From Ischnura elegans (Eukaryota; Arthropoda; Insecta; Odonata; Coenagrionidae), in assembly GCF_921293095.1 (NCBI RefSeq), contig NC_060257.1, positions 68,766,472-68,830,471 of the forward strand: 64,000 nt of DNA. The letters are read 5' to 3'. A program made the translations under genes and the position numbers. Positions 33,485-43,970 of the stretch are shown here, piece by piece. How positions within the stretch are numbered: the stretch's first letter is position 1; every line of letters starts with the position of its first letter. Under the pieces are notes generated by a model. The model did no database searches. It was not told the origin of the DNA and saw only the letters and a program-made list of their open reading frames with translations.

Positions 33485-36121
33485 CTACCTACCTACCTAC
33501 CTATGTGGCCACTCAAACCTCAGGAGGTTTTTGGCCTCACCAACAACATGTCGCCATCTATCTCTATCCGCCATCCATTCTGCATCTGCTCTCATCTTCC
33601 CTAAGTCCCTTTTCACTTGGTCCTGCCATCTTAGTCGGGGTCGCCCAAGCGGACGTTTTCCTCGGGGTTGATTTTCAGATACCATTCTTAGCATGGACTC
33701 ATCTTTTCTCCTCTTTACATGACCGGCCCATCTTAATCTCCTGCTTTTTATTTGCGCTATTATATCCGGATCTGTATATAATTCTCTGAGCTCTTTGTTG
33801 GTTCTGATCCTCCATACTTCATCTTCATTAATAGGACCATATATTGTTCTGAGGATCTTATTTTCAAAAACTATCAATTTCCTCTCCTGGTTTTTTGTTA
33901 AAGTCCATGTTTCGGATCCGTAGAGTATTACTGGTTGTATTATTGTCTTGTACAGTTTTGATTTAGTTTTTCTTGACAGAAGTTTACATTTTAGCAATGA
34001 TTTAAGAGCCCAATAACAGTTGTTCCCGAGAAGTAACCTTGCATTTATCTCTACCTCCTCTTTATTTTCCTGTTCTATGGTTGCTCCTAAGTATTTAAAA
34101 TTTGTTGTCCTTTCAAAGGTATAATTTTGGACTTTTAAAGCCTCTGCTTCTATATTTTCTGCGTGTCGACCAACAATTAAGTATTTTGTTTTTTCTTCGC
34201 TAATTTCTAATCCTACTTTTTTGGTTTCTTTTATCAGAGACTCTGCAAGAGTTTTTAACCCATTTGCATCCTCCGCCAATAAGGTCACGTCATCTGCAAA
34301 AGCTAGCAGATTTATCTTTTTGCCGACTTCTATCCCCGGTTGTTGCTCCTTTACGGCTTTAAGTGCATTTTCTAATGACAGGTTAAAAAGCAATGGTGAG
34401 AGTGCATCTCCTTGTCGTACCCCCGTGACTACATCAAAACCTTCTGAAAATTCATTATTTATCTGTACTTTGCAACTTGAGTTTTCTGTACATATCTGAG
34501 CCAGTTTGACTAGTTTGTTTGGGATTCCCATTCTCCTGAGATATTTCCACATTTGGCTTCTGTTGATACTGTCGTACGCCTTCTTAAAATCAATAAAGAG
34601 GAGGTGCGCATCTCTATTGAACTCCCAATACTTTGATAAGATTTGTTTAATGATAAAAAATTGATCAATCGTAGACATTTGTTTTCTAAAACCTGTCTGG
34701 TGCTCTCCTATAATTTCTTCCGAGTATTCCTGTATTCTGTTGTACAGTATTTTGGACAGTACTTTGTAAGCCGTGTTTATTAAAGATATTCCCCGATAAT
34801 TGCTGCATACTAACCTGTCTCCTTTTTTATGCAGCGGGACTATTATAGAGAGGTTCCATTCTTTTGGTATTTTTTCCTCGTTCCATATTTTCACTATTAG
34901 TGCATGCAGCTTTCTTAAGAGAGCATTTTCCCCGGCCTTGAGGAATTCTGCTGGTATACCATCCTCTCCAGGAGCTTTGTGGTTTTTTAGAGCTTTTATC
35001 ACGTTGCATACTTCCTCCTCAGATGGATCTTGGATCTGTATTTGAGGATATATATATAATTCATCTTCTTCTTCTGCTGGGATCCTGCCCGCATTAAGGA
35101 GGTTGCTAAAGTAATCCTTCCATATATTAAGGATATCTTTTTGGTTACAGGTAATTTTACCATCTTTACCTTTGACCCCAAATGTTCTAGGTTTAAAACC
35201 CTGTTTGAAATATCTCACCGAACGGAAAAATTCTCTAGAATTGTTATTTGTTCTGTCTTCTTCCGCTTTCTTTAACTGATCTTTCACAAAATTTCTTTTA
35301 GCGGTCCTAAGTGTCTTGTTTGTCTTTCTATTGATTCTTAAATATTCTTCCCTTTTTTCATGGTTGTCATCTGTAAGTAGTCCTGCCTTGGCTTTTTTTC
35401 TCTCCTCTATCATTTGCCGGCAGTCTTCATTGAACCAAGTTTTCTTGTTCTTTCTATTATTTTGGAACCCAACTACTTCCTTCCCTACTTCCTGAATTGA
35501 ATCTCGAATAACTTTCCATTTTCCTTCTATAGAATCCTCTTCTTCCTTTTCTAAGGCTTGGAACCTGTTAGAAAGTTTAATCATGAACTCTTTCCTAATA
35601 TTTGGGTTATCAAGTTTTTTGAGATCAAACTTTTGTTTTGTCTTTTGTATATCTCTTCTGTTTTTGCACACTTTTTGCCTTACTTTTATTATTATCAAGT
35701 AATGGTCCGTTCCACATTCTGCTCCCCTCTTGCTTCTAACGTCTGTGATGCAGCTTTTATGTCTATCCTCAGTCAAGACATGATCAATTTGGTTTTTTAC
35801 TTGTCCATTTGGAGAGACCCAGGTATACTTATGAATATCTTTTCTTGGGAAGGTGGTCGACATGATCTTGAGATTTTTTGCGCTTGCAAAGCTTATGAGC
35901 CTCATTCCATTTTCATTAGTTGTTTCATGCAAACTGTTTCCTCCTGTATATTGTTTCCAGCTTGGTTCATTTCCTACTTTTGCATTTGCATCACCAAGTA
36001 GAATTTTCATATCATAGTCTGGTATACTTGTCATCAGCTGATCCAGATTGTCATAGAAAAAGTCTTTTACATCATCCTCTGCATCCTCTGTAGGTGCATA
36101 AAAGCAAATCACAGATATGTT
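33485..36121 (-). mobile_element. RTE-like LINE, 5'-truncated, with exact target duplication
   Basis: The minus-strand element carries one long open frame and ends in a short tandem tail: (GTAG)n on the minus strand, at 33485-33503. The 10-bp duplication CTAATTATTC occurs at both flanks (33475-33484 and 36122-36131). The 5' end falls inside the endonuclease domain, the usual outcome of incomplete target-primed reverse transcription. The tandem-repeat tail and protein layout fit the RTE clade. An uninterrupted frame and an identical duplication point to a recent insertion. Having lost the N-terminal endonuclease and its promoter, it should be immobile by itself. Confidence 0.9.
33497..36112 (-). 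CDS. LINE ORF: partial AP endonuclease plus reverse transcriptase, RTE-like
   Basis: About 870 codons are open to a TAG at 33497-33499. Only a GTG, no ATG, sits at the 5' edge because the N-terminus is lost. In order: the C-terminal AP-endonuclease part with GDANAKVG (about residue 40), WVSPNGQVKNQIDHVL and GTDHYLI (about 130); the reverse transcriptase with HKAPGEDGIPAE (about 385), motif A FIDFKKAYDS (about 505), motif B GVRQGDALSPLL (about 570) and catalytic FADD (about 606); then ETWTLTKNQERKL and RLRWAGHVKRR...GRPRLRW, typical of RTE-type C-termini. It copies its RNA at a nicked target. All reverse transcriptase catalytic aspartates are present. Confidence 0.9.
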   Translation of the reverse strand: MICFYAPTEDAEDDVKDFFYDNLDQLMTSIPDYDMKILLGDANAKVGNEPSWKQYTGGNSLHETTNENGMRLISFASAKNLKIMSTTFPRKDIHKYTWVSPNGQVKNQIDHVLTEDRHKSCITDVRSKRGAECGTDHYLIIIKVRQKVCKNRRDIQKTKQKFDLKKLDNPNIRKEFMIKLSNRFQALEKEEEDSIEGKWKVIRDSIQEVGKEVVGFQNNRKNKKTWFNEDCRQMIEERKKAKAGLLTDDNHEKREEYLRINRKTNKTLRTAKRNFVKDQLKKAEEDRTNNNSREFFRSVRYFKQGFKPRTFGVKGKDGKITCNQKDILNIWKDYFSNLLNAGRIPAEEEDELYIYPQIQIQDPSEEEVCNVIKALKNHKAPGEDGIPAEFLKAGENALLRKLHALIVKIWNEEKIPKEWNLSIIVPLHKKGDRLVCSNYRGISLINTAYKVLSKILYNRIQEYSEEIIGEHQTGFRKQMSTIDQFFIIKQILSKYWEFNRDAHLLFIDFKKAYDSINRSQMWKYLRRMGIPNKLVKLAQICTENSSCKVQINNEFSEGFDVVTGVRQGDALSPLLFNLSLENALKAVKEQQPGIEVGKKINLLAFADDVTLLAEDANGLKTLAESLIKETKKVGLEISEEKTKYLIVGRHAENIEAEALKVQNYTFERTTNFKYLGATIEQENKEEVEINARLLLGNNCYWALKSLLKCKLLSRKTKSKLYKTIIQPVILYGSETWTLTKNQERKLIVFENKILRTIYGPINEDEVWRIRTNKELRELYTDPDIIAQIKSRRLRWAGHVKRRKDESMLRMVSENQPRGKRPLGRPRLRWQDQVKRDLGKMRADAEWMADRDRWRHVVGEAKNLLRFEWPHR

Positions 36122-36319
36122 CTAATTATTCACCCTTCTCAAAATGTGTGTGGCTCAAAACTGCATATTTCAACTTGAGGTAGTATCGTTTAACCCCTTT
36201 CCCTCTAATGGCAGATATTTTAGTAGATAATTTAGATGCATTTTTATTTCACAGTGTCATAAATAATGTAAGTATACTGGTGCAGGTAAATCAATGATTT
36301 TATTGTGCTTTAGAATAGA

Positions 36320-37260
36320 ACTGATCGGCAGATGGATATTTTTAAGAATTTTCTCGATGATATTCATCCAACAATCACATTCAACTCTGAAAGAGCGACT
36401 AACCACTCCTTAAATTATTTGGATCTTACAATTAAACTGGCTTAAGACCAGTACTCATCCATTTTTCAGAAACCCTGTTAAACTGATCATGTCATTCCAG
36501 CAAGTTCAAGACACTATTGCTCATGCACTCCAATGGCTTATCATTTCATGACTTTTGAGATGTACATCATACCACTATCAAGGTAAAACTTCAAGAATGA
36601 AATCAGTATGATCCAACAAACTGTGTCAGCCAAAGGGTATCCACCAAATTTTATAGACAAATTAGAATGTATTAAAAAAAGCATAAAATATGCCATATTT
36701 TTTCTGCATACAAGAGTAAAAAGAAATAGTGGTTCACAGTGACATACATATCTGGGTAGAGTAAATCATAAAATGCCTCCCCTTTAACCAAGAGACCAAT
36801 GCCACATTACTCTTAGACCTACCGCCAATCCTCAAAAGCTGCCAGTAAAATGTAAGGAACCGATACAGCTAGTCCACCTATATGGAGTGTATTCATTGAA
36901 ATACAGAAATGTCAATGATATCTACGTGAGAAAGATGGGAAGAAGCTTCATCGTGAGGATAAAAGAACATTTAGGTGCTTACAAGAACAAAAAAAGAGGA
37001 AAAAAGCAGTTTTGCCGGGCACTTATTATGTAGCAGCCACAGGAGTGATTTTAAAGTGATTAAATTAAAACTATGCAATGAGCACTGCAAGATAGATTCG
37101 AGAGAGCAGTTAGGAATTTTAAAAATCCAAGACAACACCCTCATTGACCATTTCCCTTATTCTGACCTCCGTATCAAATTTCATCTCCCCTTCTGTTGCA
37201 TAACTAGGGGCACAATAATGGGAATACAGATGGCTGATGACAGTGATTATTCACTGAAAC
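36320..37260 (+). pseudogene. Penelope-like element relic (RT end and GIY-YIG endonuclease)
   Basis: + strand fragments in several frames show Penelope-like hallmarks: LNYLDLTIKLA (36411-36443, cf. family INFLDLTI), then QKPC..TDHVIPASSRHYCS. After a gap come YVRKMGRSFIVRIKEHLGAY (about 36923-36982) and SSFAGHLLCSSHRSDFKVIK (about 37008-37067), matching the family's YIGQTGRSF..R..EH...F..HL...H pattern of the GIY-YIG nuclease. At least two frame changes and internal stops show it is dead and old. It lies just upstream of the LINE in genome coordinates, on the opposite strand. Confidence 0.7.
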
Positions 37261-37891
37261 CTGGGTCACCTACTTCAAAATAAAAATGGTATTAGTGAAC
37301 ATTTTTTGCCGAGAAACCTCATGATGGAATAACACCAAGGAAAAAAAAGAATAGTGAATTTTTGCTGATATTTTTCATAAGTTACCAGTAATCTCTTATT
37401 TATCATGTAAAAATTAATATTTCCCACACTTATCATATGTTACACACTAAATATAGAGTAGCATTCTTCATAACGAGGTACTGTACTGTATCTTCCAGGA
37501 AAAGGTATGAGTGGGAAAAGGCAGTGTGTCTTATTCTAAGGTGATATATGTCTACTTCTTCCATGCCAAACTCCTGAAAGGCCACACTGGTTCCTTACTC
37601 ATTAAGTGATATGAGACACGATTGAATATCATGATCAATCGGATGAGAAAAGGACTAGTATAGATTAAAGAACACTTAAAAATCCATGCACATTCTATAG
37701 GAACTATAAGTGGTGTAGATTCCTTTAACAGTCGACTTAATGGTATACAATTTGGTTGTGTACACTAGACAAATGATTGAGATTTACCTTCAAGACTCAA
37801 TGAATGGAAGAAACTACTGCACATGTGCATACATAGCTGACCCAGAGTTCTTAATCATATTCAACTTTACTGCTATCTCCTACCTTACCTC

Positions 37892-38729
37892 TTAATCCTT
37901 TTGCGCCGGACGTTGGGGGAGCCCACGGACATTTTCAAACGCATAACACCTGACGTCGGGTATAGCTGTCGCAGAGTTTTCAATGCTAATGAGCGGACAT
38001 CTGCTCTGGCCGATGCAAAGGAAGGGAAGTGACTGCTGAGGTAGCAATTGTCCGATGCGTTCAGGCCCGGCCTGAGACCCAGCTTAGCGCGAGTTCCCTA
38101 GAGTCACTTCTCGGCAATTACGCACGACCCCCCCACTCATTTACGACCATCCTTGCCGCAGGAATCCATTGCAAAGTTATCATTATTGCAATATATTTTC
38201 AATAGTTTTTTCAATGATATCTTTTATTGCAAACTGCAATATTTTTACACTTTGAAATTAATTATTTGATTTTTTCTGTGCGTAAGCAATTTTTAAATGA
38301 AATTTTAGTGTTAAATATAATGGACTTCCGGACATATAGCCTTAATACCTTGTATTTACTGACTTTGTTTTTATTAACTCTTTAAACCCGATTAAAATTC
38401 CACAATGCTTAAAAACGTTAGTAATTCTTTTAGAAGAGTACATTGAAGAAAATCGACTACAATGTTTGATTGAGAAAAACACTGGTAACTCATTAAGTTG
38501 ACCGTGGATTCATACTATGATAGAGTTAGAGGGTCTTGACCAGTGGCCGGGACAGGGACAGGGTAAGGGACAGGCACCCCATTGAGTTGGGTCCCAAATC
38601 TGAGGGACGAAAATACCCAGGCAACTCATCCCCAAAACAGAGCCCCATACAGAGAGGTTTAAAATATTCTTATGTTATTTGTAGCTCAAAAACATATTCC
38701 TACAGTAGGCGTCAGCAGGAAAGGGTTAA
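37892..38729. mobile_element. piggyBac-like non-autonomous element (TTAA-flanked)
   Basis: TTAA occurs at 37892-37895 and 38726-38729. The adjoining ends TCCTTTTGCGCCGGACG and (complement) CCCTTTCCTGCTGACG are imperfect inverted repeats. TTAA targeting is characteristic of piggyBac. A portion near the right end (GAGTTGGGTCCCA...) recurs in reverse at about 60140-60220. No transposase is present. The limits rest on imperfect ends. Confidence 0.45.
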
Positions 38730-39180
38730 AATTGAACCAATGTGTGGAAACAAGTCAAAGTACATAAAGTAAACAAGTCTGAAAAATAAGTTTGAGTAAC
38801 ATTCATTTGGTTTTTCACATCTCTACTCCATCAAGAAAACTCACCATTTTCTTCAAAGATAACGACTACCACCACAATCAAACCAGTTGGTTTAAAACTT
38901 TTATAGGTAAATCACTTTGTGTAGATTTCAGTTTGACAGAACTGAGGTGAATTTCTTGAAAAAGTGAATGAAGCTGCGATCTATCGATGAAAGAAATGAT
39001 TTAGCACCTGTACAAGCAATAAGTAGGACAGAGGGCATTCATATATATGAGGCATTCTTGGGATACGTGGAACATGTTAAAGAAAACCTGGAGCACATGG
39101 GAATGGGCCCTTTCACAAACTTTATTTGCTGTCCACGGCTACAGTGTACTTCCTTCTTGTAATATAGTATCTAAGTTGAG

Positions 39181-39266
39181 ATTTAATCATGATTTACATA
39201 GAATTCCTTAAGGAATTCTATGTAAATCATGATTAAATTTTCAAAATGAATTCATTTTGAAAATTT
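39181..39266. repeat. Two adjoining perfect palindromes, 58 bp and 32 bp
   Basis: 39181-39238 is a 58-bp perfect palindrome without spacer, centred on CCTTAAGG (arm ATTTAATCATGATTTACATA + GAATTCCTT). 39235-39266 is a second perfect 32-bp palindrome centred on GAATTC (arm AAATTTTCAAAATGAA), sharing four bases with the first. Together they could extrude as a double cruciform. No mobile-element ends or target duplication were seen. Confidence 0.95.
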
Positions 39267-39778
39267 TGGATGACAAACAGTGGACTCCCTATAAAAAAAA
39301 TCATTCAACCCATTTTAAAGGCAAGTATAGCAACAGGTTATCTTGGAGCACCCCCAAGGATCATGACAATTATCTTCCAGGGATTACCGATGAAGAATTT
39401 GCGACACAATGATGAACAATATTTTTACAAAAAATTATCATTTTCGTAATCAGGACACTGTTATGAATGTATTGGACGGAAAAAAATTGCAAAAAGACGG
39501 GTGCCCGGAAAGTACATAAATACCATATTTTTTTACTATTGAAAATGTAATGGTGTAAAAATATTCTTTGTAAAACTACATTAATTCTTTCTACAGACCT
39601 TTACAATACTACGTGTAAAGGCAATACTAAGTACGACATACTGAAATATGAAAAACATTACCTTTTAGTTCTGGTAATGTAAATCAATGAGTAACGGCAA
39701 AAGATGATGACATTCAGAGGAAATATAACCTGAAATAACCTATGACGTGACTCCCACCTACTAATGCGGACCCAAAAG

Positions 39779-40045
39779 AGAACCCTTCCCGATGGTTCCA
39801 GAATGTTACAACAGTCTATACAACTAATTTCACACGCTTGCGTTATACTTTCGATGGTCACCGAATATTCCAGATGATCCAGAATCCTCGAGAATCATCT
39901 AAAGTCTGAGACATCACCGTGATGACGGGAAAACCAATTTCCCCACCATTGACTCAACCAGCTGGCCGTGGAGGGGGATGAGGGATTTTCGGCAATCAGA
40001 GTCGCCTGGCGGGAAAAAGTAGCACCACTCGACCGTGTATAAATA
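39779..40045 (+). promoter_or_regulatory. Heat-shock promoter (HSE clusters and TATA box), probably of the sHSP gene
   Basis: 39779-39809 reads as alternating 5-bp heat-shock units: aGAAc, one extra base, then cTTCc cGATg gTTCc aGAAt gTTAc. A second cluster at 39863-39894 contains GAAtaTTCcaGATgaTCC and a shifted GAAtcCTCgaGAA. A TATAAATA box lies at 40038-40045, putting the start near 40070. HSF trimers bind such arrays. The next + strand chaperone coding exon is the sHSP at 48257, so I infer this drives it. Confidence 0.65.
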
Positions 40046-40069
40046 TGAATCTGTATGATGCATTATTTT

Positions 40070-40159
40070 AACTTCTTCCAAATTCGAGAGCTGAGAAGAC
40101 GTACAGTTCCAAGTGCCAGAACTTCAACAAGCAGCTGAGCAGCTTTCATCTCAACAAAG
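40070..40159 (+). other. Putative 5' untranslated exon of the sHSP gene
   Basis: The region 25-30 bp downstream of the TATA box contains no ATG and ends at AACAAAG|GTTGGA, a usable but weak donor. The sHSP coding exon starts at a splice acceptor with its ATG one codon inside, so a non-coding first exon must exist upstream. This is the best-placed candidate and would give an 8.1-kb first intron. Confidence 0.4.
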
Positions 40160-40774
40160 GTTGGAAAAAACTGACACTATCAGTGTTTTTAGGAATATGA
40201 CGATTTTATTGAGAAGAGGGGTAGAATTCATAGTTCAACCCTCTTCGGAGAAATATCGAGGGTTTTCATTCGTGTGTTGAAGAAATTATCGGATTTTGGC
40301 GGTGGTTTAATACACTCAAGCGGGTAAATTTTTACACATTTGAATAATATGCGCCATAGAGAATTCCTTATTCCATGACATACATAGACGTTGTGCGAAG
40401 TTAAAACTGAAATTTCTTCGGGCACATTGCTCTCTTTAGAATGCTAAAATCCCGTAAATAACTAATAATTTGTCTTCTAAACTCATAATAGTGAATTATT
40501 TCTATGATGGCGATTTTTCATGCCGTATCCCATGCAACAGAATATTTTAATTTGCAAACGAAGCAATTTAGGCAACAGAATCTTCCAGAGGACACGAATA
40601 TTAATTTAAACAAATCATATTGTTAAAATGATATTCGCTTATACGATAATCTTCAAGTGTGAAGATGGATGCTAGTTTTAGTAATGTAGGTACATGCGAA
40701 AAAGTAAATTCGTTTTAAATGTTCGCGCCTTTGGTACTGCGCATCTGCGGGCCATGAAAGCTGCGCAAGCTTCG

Positions 40775-41174
40775 ATCCATCATGGCGGATGTTTATTTAC
40801 TTCGTTTGCAGACTATCGGTCTTTGGTTACCTACCAAGGAATGTTTTCTATATTTACGATAGTATTGTAAACTTGAGGGAACGGTGATTGCCATTCCGCC
40901 CTCACTGCGTTGAGCTTCTCCACAAGAGTTTTTTTCATGACCCCGCGGACCTTTATTGCGGTCCACGGGGTTATTTTCGGAAGCTGTTCATCCGTTTTCG
41001 GAGATAAGTGCGGCTTCAATGCTGAATTATCGATGGTGGAGTTTAATTGTGCTAAGGTGATTTCTCGGGTACATTTGCCCGTTTTCGAAGATTGGTGAAG
41101 ACTTCCGGCCACGGCTGACTTTCCCTATCGCACTGGAGGAGAGATTTTTCAGCGGACTGCTGTCATCGATTGAG
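40775..41174 (+). promoter_or_regulatory. Housekeeping-type promoter and possible non-coding exon
   Basis: This is a locally CpG-richer stretch with a YY1-like CATGGCGG at 40781-40788 and an ETS-like CTTCCGG at about 41101, without a TATA box. It ends at GATTGAG|GTAATT, a good donor at 41174/41175. A 26-codon open frame (MADVYLLRLQTIGLWLPTKE...) starts at the ATG at 40782 and may be an upstream ORF. The BED-finger exon at 43512 needs a 5' exon, and this region would supply it. Confidence 0.35.
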
Positions 41175-41445
41175 GTAATTGTTTACATTTAAGTAACTAA
41201 ATATTTCATATGTCAATGGTTCAAAGAAGCTACTCGAGGAATAATTTTATGTTTTTATCAGTAGAAGCTTAGCAGTGGTATCATATTAACTCTATTTGTA
41301 ACTCATCTCAAGTGTTCAGGTCAGAGGGGATTGGTGAGACGAGGGCATATTTATTCATTGCCACATCACCATAAACATCGCTATTTGGTCATTACACCGG
41401 GGTTTCATAGCATATAAAAATTAAACGTACAATAACATGCATGTC

Positions 41446-41545
41446 CTATTTGGGGCAACCTACCCAAGCGGGACTCGAACCCGCGACCTGTGGTTTGGCA
41501 GGCAAAGACTTAACCTCGCGGCTTCCAAGACCGGCGTTTGCCTCA
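41446..41545 (-). repeat. tRNA-derived SINE, copy 1
   Basis: On the minus strand the sequence reads GGTTAAGTCTTTGCCTGCCA, GGTCGCGGGTTCGAGTCCCG and CTTGGGTAGGTTGCCCC. GGTTCGAGTCC (complement of 41471-41481) is a Pol III B box. It is the same family as the copy at 46051. It is tRNA-like, but the mismatched acceptor arms and the non-tRNA 3' part argue against a functional tRNA. Confidence 0.7.
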
Positions 41546-42699
41546 TTTAGCCGCTATGCGAACCTGCAAGTTTTTATTCAAATAATATTATTTACTGAGT
41601 ATTTGCAACCTGTCAGCTTTTCACCCTTCTAAAAAATAGTATTTTTGTAGAGGTTGATATTTTTCCGCTGATCCTGAATAGCATTTAGCATTACCAGAAA
41701 TGTCGGAAAAAGACACCCTCTTCAAGTCTAATTTTGGGATACCTTCTTATATCGCTTAGCTCGTCAACCGTCATTGTTATAGTTTATTTGTACTTCGTTT
41801 ATTTATTGGGTACAAGTTTCATATTGACTATTTAGATGGTATCTCATACAATTTAAGACCCCTGCCCTCTCCAGGATATTGTGAGATGATATCAATTTAA
41901 TTTATTTAATTAGAGATATCAATTTGAATTACTACATTCCAAGTGTCGGTTCTGATCAGTGCTTTCATTTAGTCAACCAAAGTTTTCATCTTTCAATAAA
42001 TACCTATACTGCCAAGGAAATTTCTTAATTGTGTCCAGCTGCCCTAGCTTCTTAATTCTCTCAATCTTACTATCTCGTGATGAACTGTTTCTGGCCTGTA
42101 CTCCAAGTAGGTGAATGTAATACTGCTGATGTATGGGGAATTGAATCTTTACCCATCCTCAAGACAATTGACATCCATTTTACCCTTTCTCTAGCTAGTT
42201 TTACCCTTGCATCGCCATGAAATTTCAAAAGTGTATGCATCAAAACAAAAATGATTTCAGTTACACCAATTTTTCTCTAAGGGGCATCTGTAAGGGATAG
42301 GGTCTTGGCAATAAGACTTCTTAAAAAAATGATTCTGCAGTGGAGAATATAAGAAGAAATTCTAGCCTAACTTATTGTTACCTCCACTGCACAAGCGCTC
42401 AACAATTGCTCACCGAATCATATCCGCTCATCTAGGAGCTGAACAACATGAATACGCTCAGCTGGCAATAGCCAGAGCATAAACGCTCACCTCCAATTCT
42501 CCAAGATTCAGAGGTGAGTGTATGCATGTGAGCGGATTTGATTTGGTGGGCGATTGTCAAGCACTTGTGGAGTGTAGGTATCGTTATACTTCGGTAATGG
42601 TGATACCAAGGGTTATAACTAGGTGCATGTAAATGAGGTCCAATAAGTATGTAAAAGAAATCTTGTATTGTGATGAAAATTGTAAAGTTAATGAGCATT

Positions 42700-42900
42700 G
42701 CAGAAAAGTTTCTCTGGTTTTCCATCGGTTGATTTCGTCCATGTCTCCCGACGTTTTGATCCGCGACTTGCTGATCATCCTCAGGGGATTTCCCGAAATT
42801 CATTCGGAAGATCCCCTGAGGATGATCAGCAAGTTGTGGATCGAAACGTCGGGAGACATGGACGACATCAACCGGTGGAAAACCCGAGAAACTTTTCTGC
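42700..42900. repeat. Long palindrome with 90-bp arms and a hammerhead-like motif
   Basis: Arms 42700-42789 and 42811-42900 are close reverse complements separated by a 21-bp loop. Both contain GTCTCCCGACGTTTTGATCC-like and ATCCCCTGAGGATGATCAGC-like sequence in opposite sense. In the right arm, + strand, 42812-42854 shows all conserved hammerhead ribozyme core bases. Palindromic doubled termini with such ribozymes are known from Penelope-like and related retroelements; assignment to that group is inference. Confidence 0.8.
42812..42854 (+). ncRNA. Candidate minimal hammerhead ribozyme
   Basis: Layout: stem I 5' TCCC (42812-42815); core CTGAGGA = CUGANGA (42816-42822); one unpaired T; stem II GATC (42824-42827) with an 11-nt loop and GATC (42839-42842); core GAAA (42843-42846); very short stem III CG (42847-42848); UC before the cleavage point (42849-42850); stem I 3' GGGA (42851-42854). 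All core nucleotides are present. The weak points are the bulged T at position 10.1 and the almost absent stem III, although Penelope-type hammerheads are known for minimal stem III. The mirror copy in the left arm has lost the first G of GAAA. Confidence 0.45.
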
Positions 42901-43511
42901 AACTGATACGCCGGGAAAACCTAAGATCTTAATGAGCATTCTTTAATTGTAGATTGAGAGGACAATTGCCCATTTGAAACTTCCTGTGAGAATAAGGGGC
43001 CTCATAAACTGACAGGATAATCAGGAATTGGATGGCTCAGTAGGCCGGCGCTTATTTTTCAAAAATGATCTGATTTAAGAATTTGTGGTCTCAAAATGAG
43101 CGAATCAGTGAGAAAAGAATAATAAAAAATTTCCAGGTTCGTGCGACGTCAGATAGCCGTGAGGCGCCTATAGGGCCTGCATGTAGTTATTTTTAATATT
43201 GAGTTTTTCAACCCGGATAAAACATTTCCTATGGTAAACATGACATTTTAGATCCCTCTGGACAAATATTTCAACCGTTATGATGTATCTGAATTCCTTC
43301 ATGCCAAAACGCTACCTCAAAGGTGCCCGCCTCCCTGACACCAGCCACGCCTTTAAGGCAGCGTTTCGGCAGGTGTTTTTCAGGCATGGTGCAAACATCA
43401 TGGCTGTTAACAATAATGTAAATGTGATTAATTCAGAGTACTTCCTTGATTACTTGAGCCAATTTTTGATTTTCATTCTTTCTTTTTCAGTTATACAAAT
43501 AGTTCAGCAAA

Positions 43512-43970
43512 ATGGTGAAGAAGAAGGGTCCTGCGTGGGATTTTTTTTATGAAAAAGATAAAGGCGTGCAATGCAAATTCTGCAGTAAAGAGTACAAACA
43601 TTCTAATGTCAATAAAATGACAAGGCATATTGTAAAGTGCTTCGAGTGCCCTTCCAATTTGAAGGACATTCTTAATGTAAAGCTGAATAATATGATCCTC
43701 AAAAAAGCCCAGTTTACCACTCCAAAGAGGAAAATGACAGCCCAAGAACAAAACGACGTAGAAGATGATGGGTCTTTTGTGTCGGATCCAGGCCCAAGTT
43801 CGAGTAATAGTCAAAGACCATCCAGTTCATTGTCCACCACATATAGCCCTGAAAGGTATGGCTCCCATGGAAATGAAGGCTCAGTTTTTATTCGACCTTC
43901 ATCCTCAACATCAACTAATGGTGGAGTAGATTTACTCCCTTACAATGACCAAATGGATTCTCACTCAAAT
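43512..43970 (+). CDS. BED-type zinc-finger exon (hAT-derived family)
   Basis: An acceptor TTTCTTTTTCAG ends at 43490. The ATG at 43512 starts 153 codons that end at a consensus donor (AAT|GTAAGT). The N-terminus has the BED aromatic W9-D-F-F and the zinc ligands C21-x2-C24...H39-x3-C43, as in MVKKKGPAWDFF / VQCKFCSKEYKH. A Ser/Thr-rich linker follows (residues 90-150). BED fingers bind DNA and occur in hAT transposases and their domesticated ZBED relatives. No transposase catalytic part was found downstream. The exon ends in phase 0, and the next plausible + strand exon is the sHSP exon at 48254, also phase 0. Confidence 0.7.

Noticed and set aside
33352-36001. Several + strand frames of 80-147 codons over the LINE
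   Set aside because: Antisense shadows of the reverse-transcriptase ORF.
40831-41112. 93-codon minus-strand frame opposite the presumed BED-gene promoter
   Set aside because: It starts at GTG just after a stop, with no ATG for most of its length and no recognised family. It could be a real exon, but splice support is lacking.
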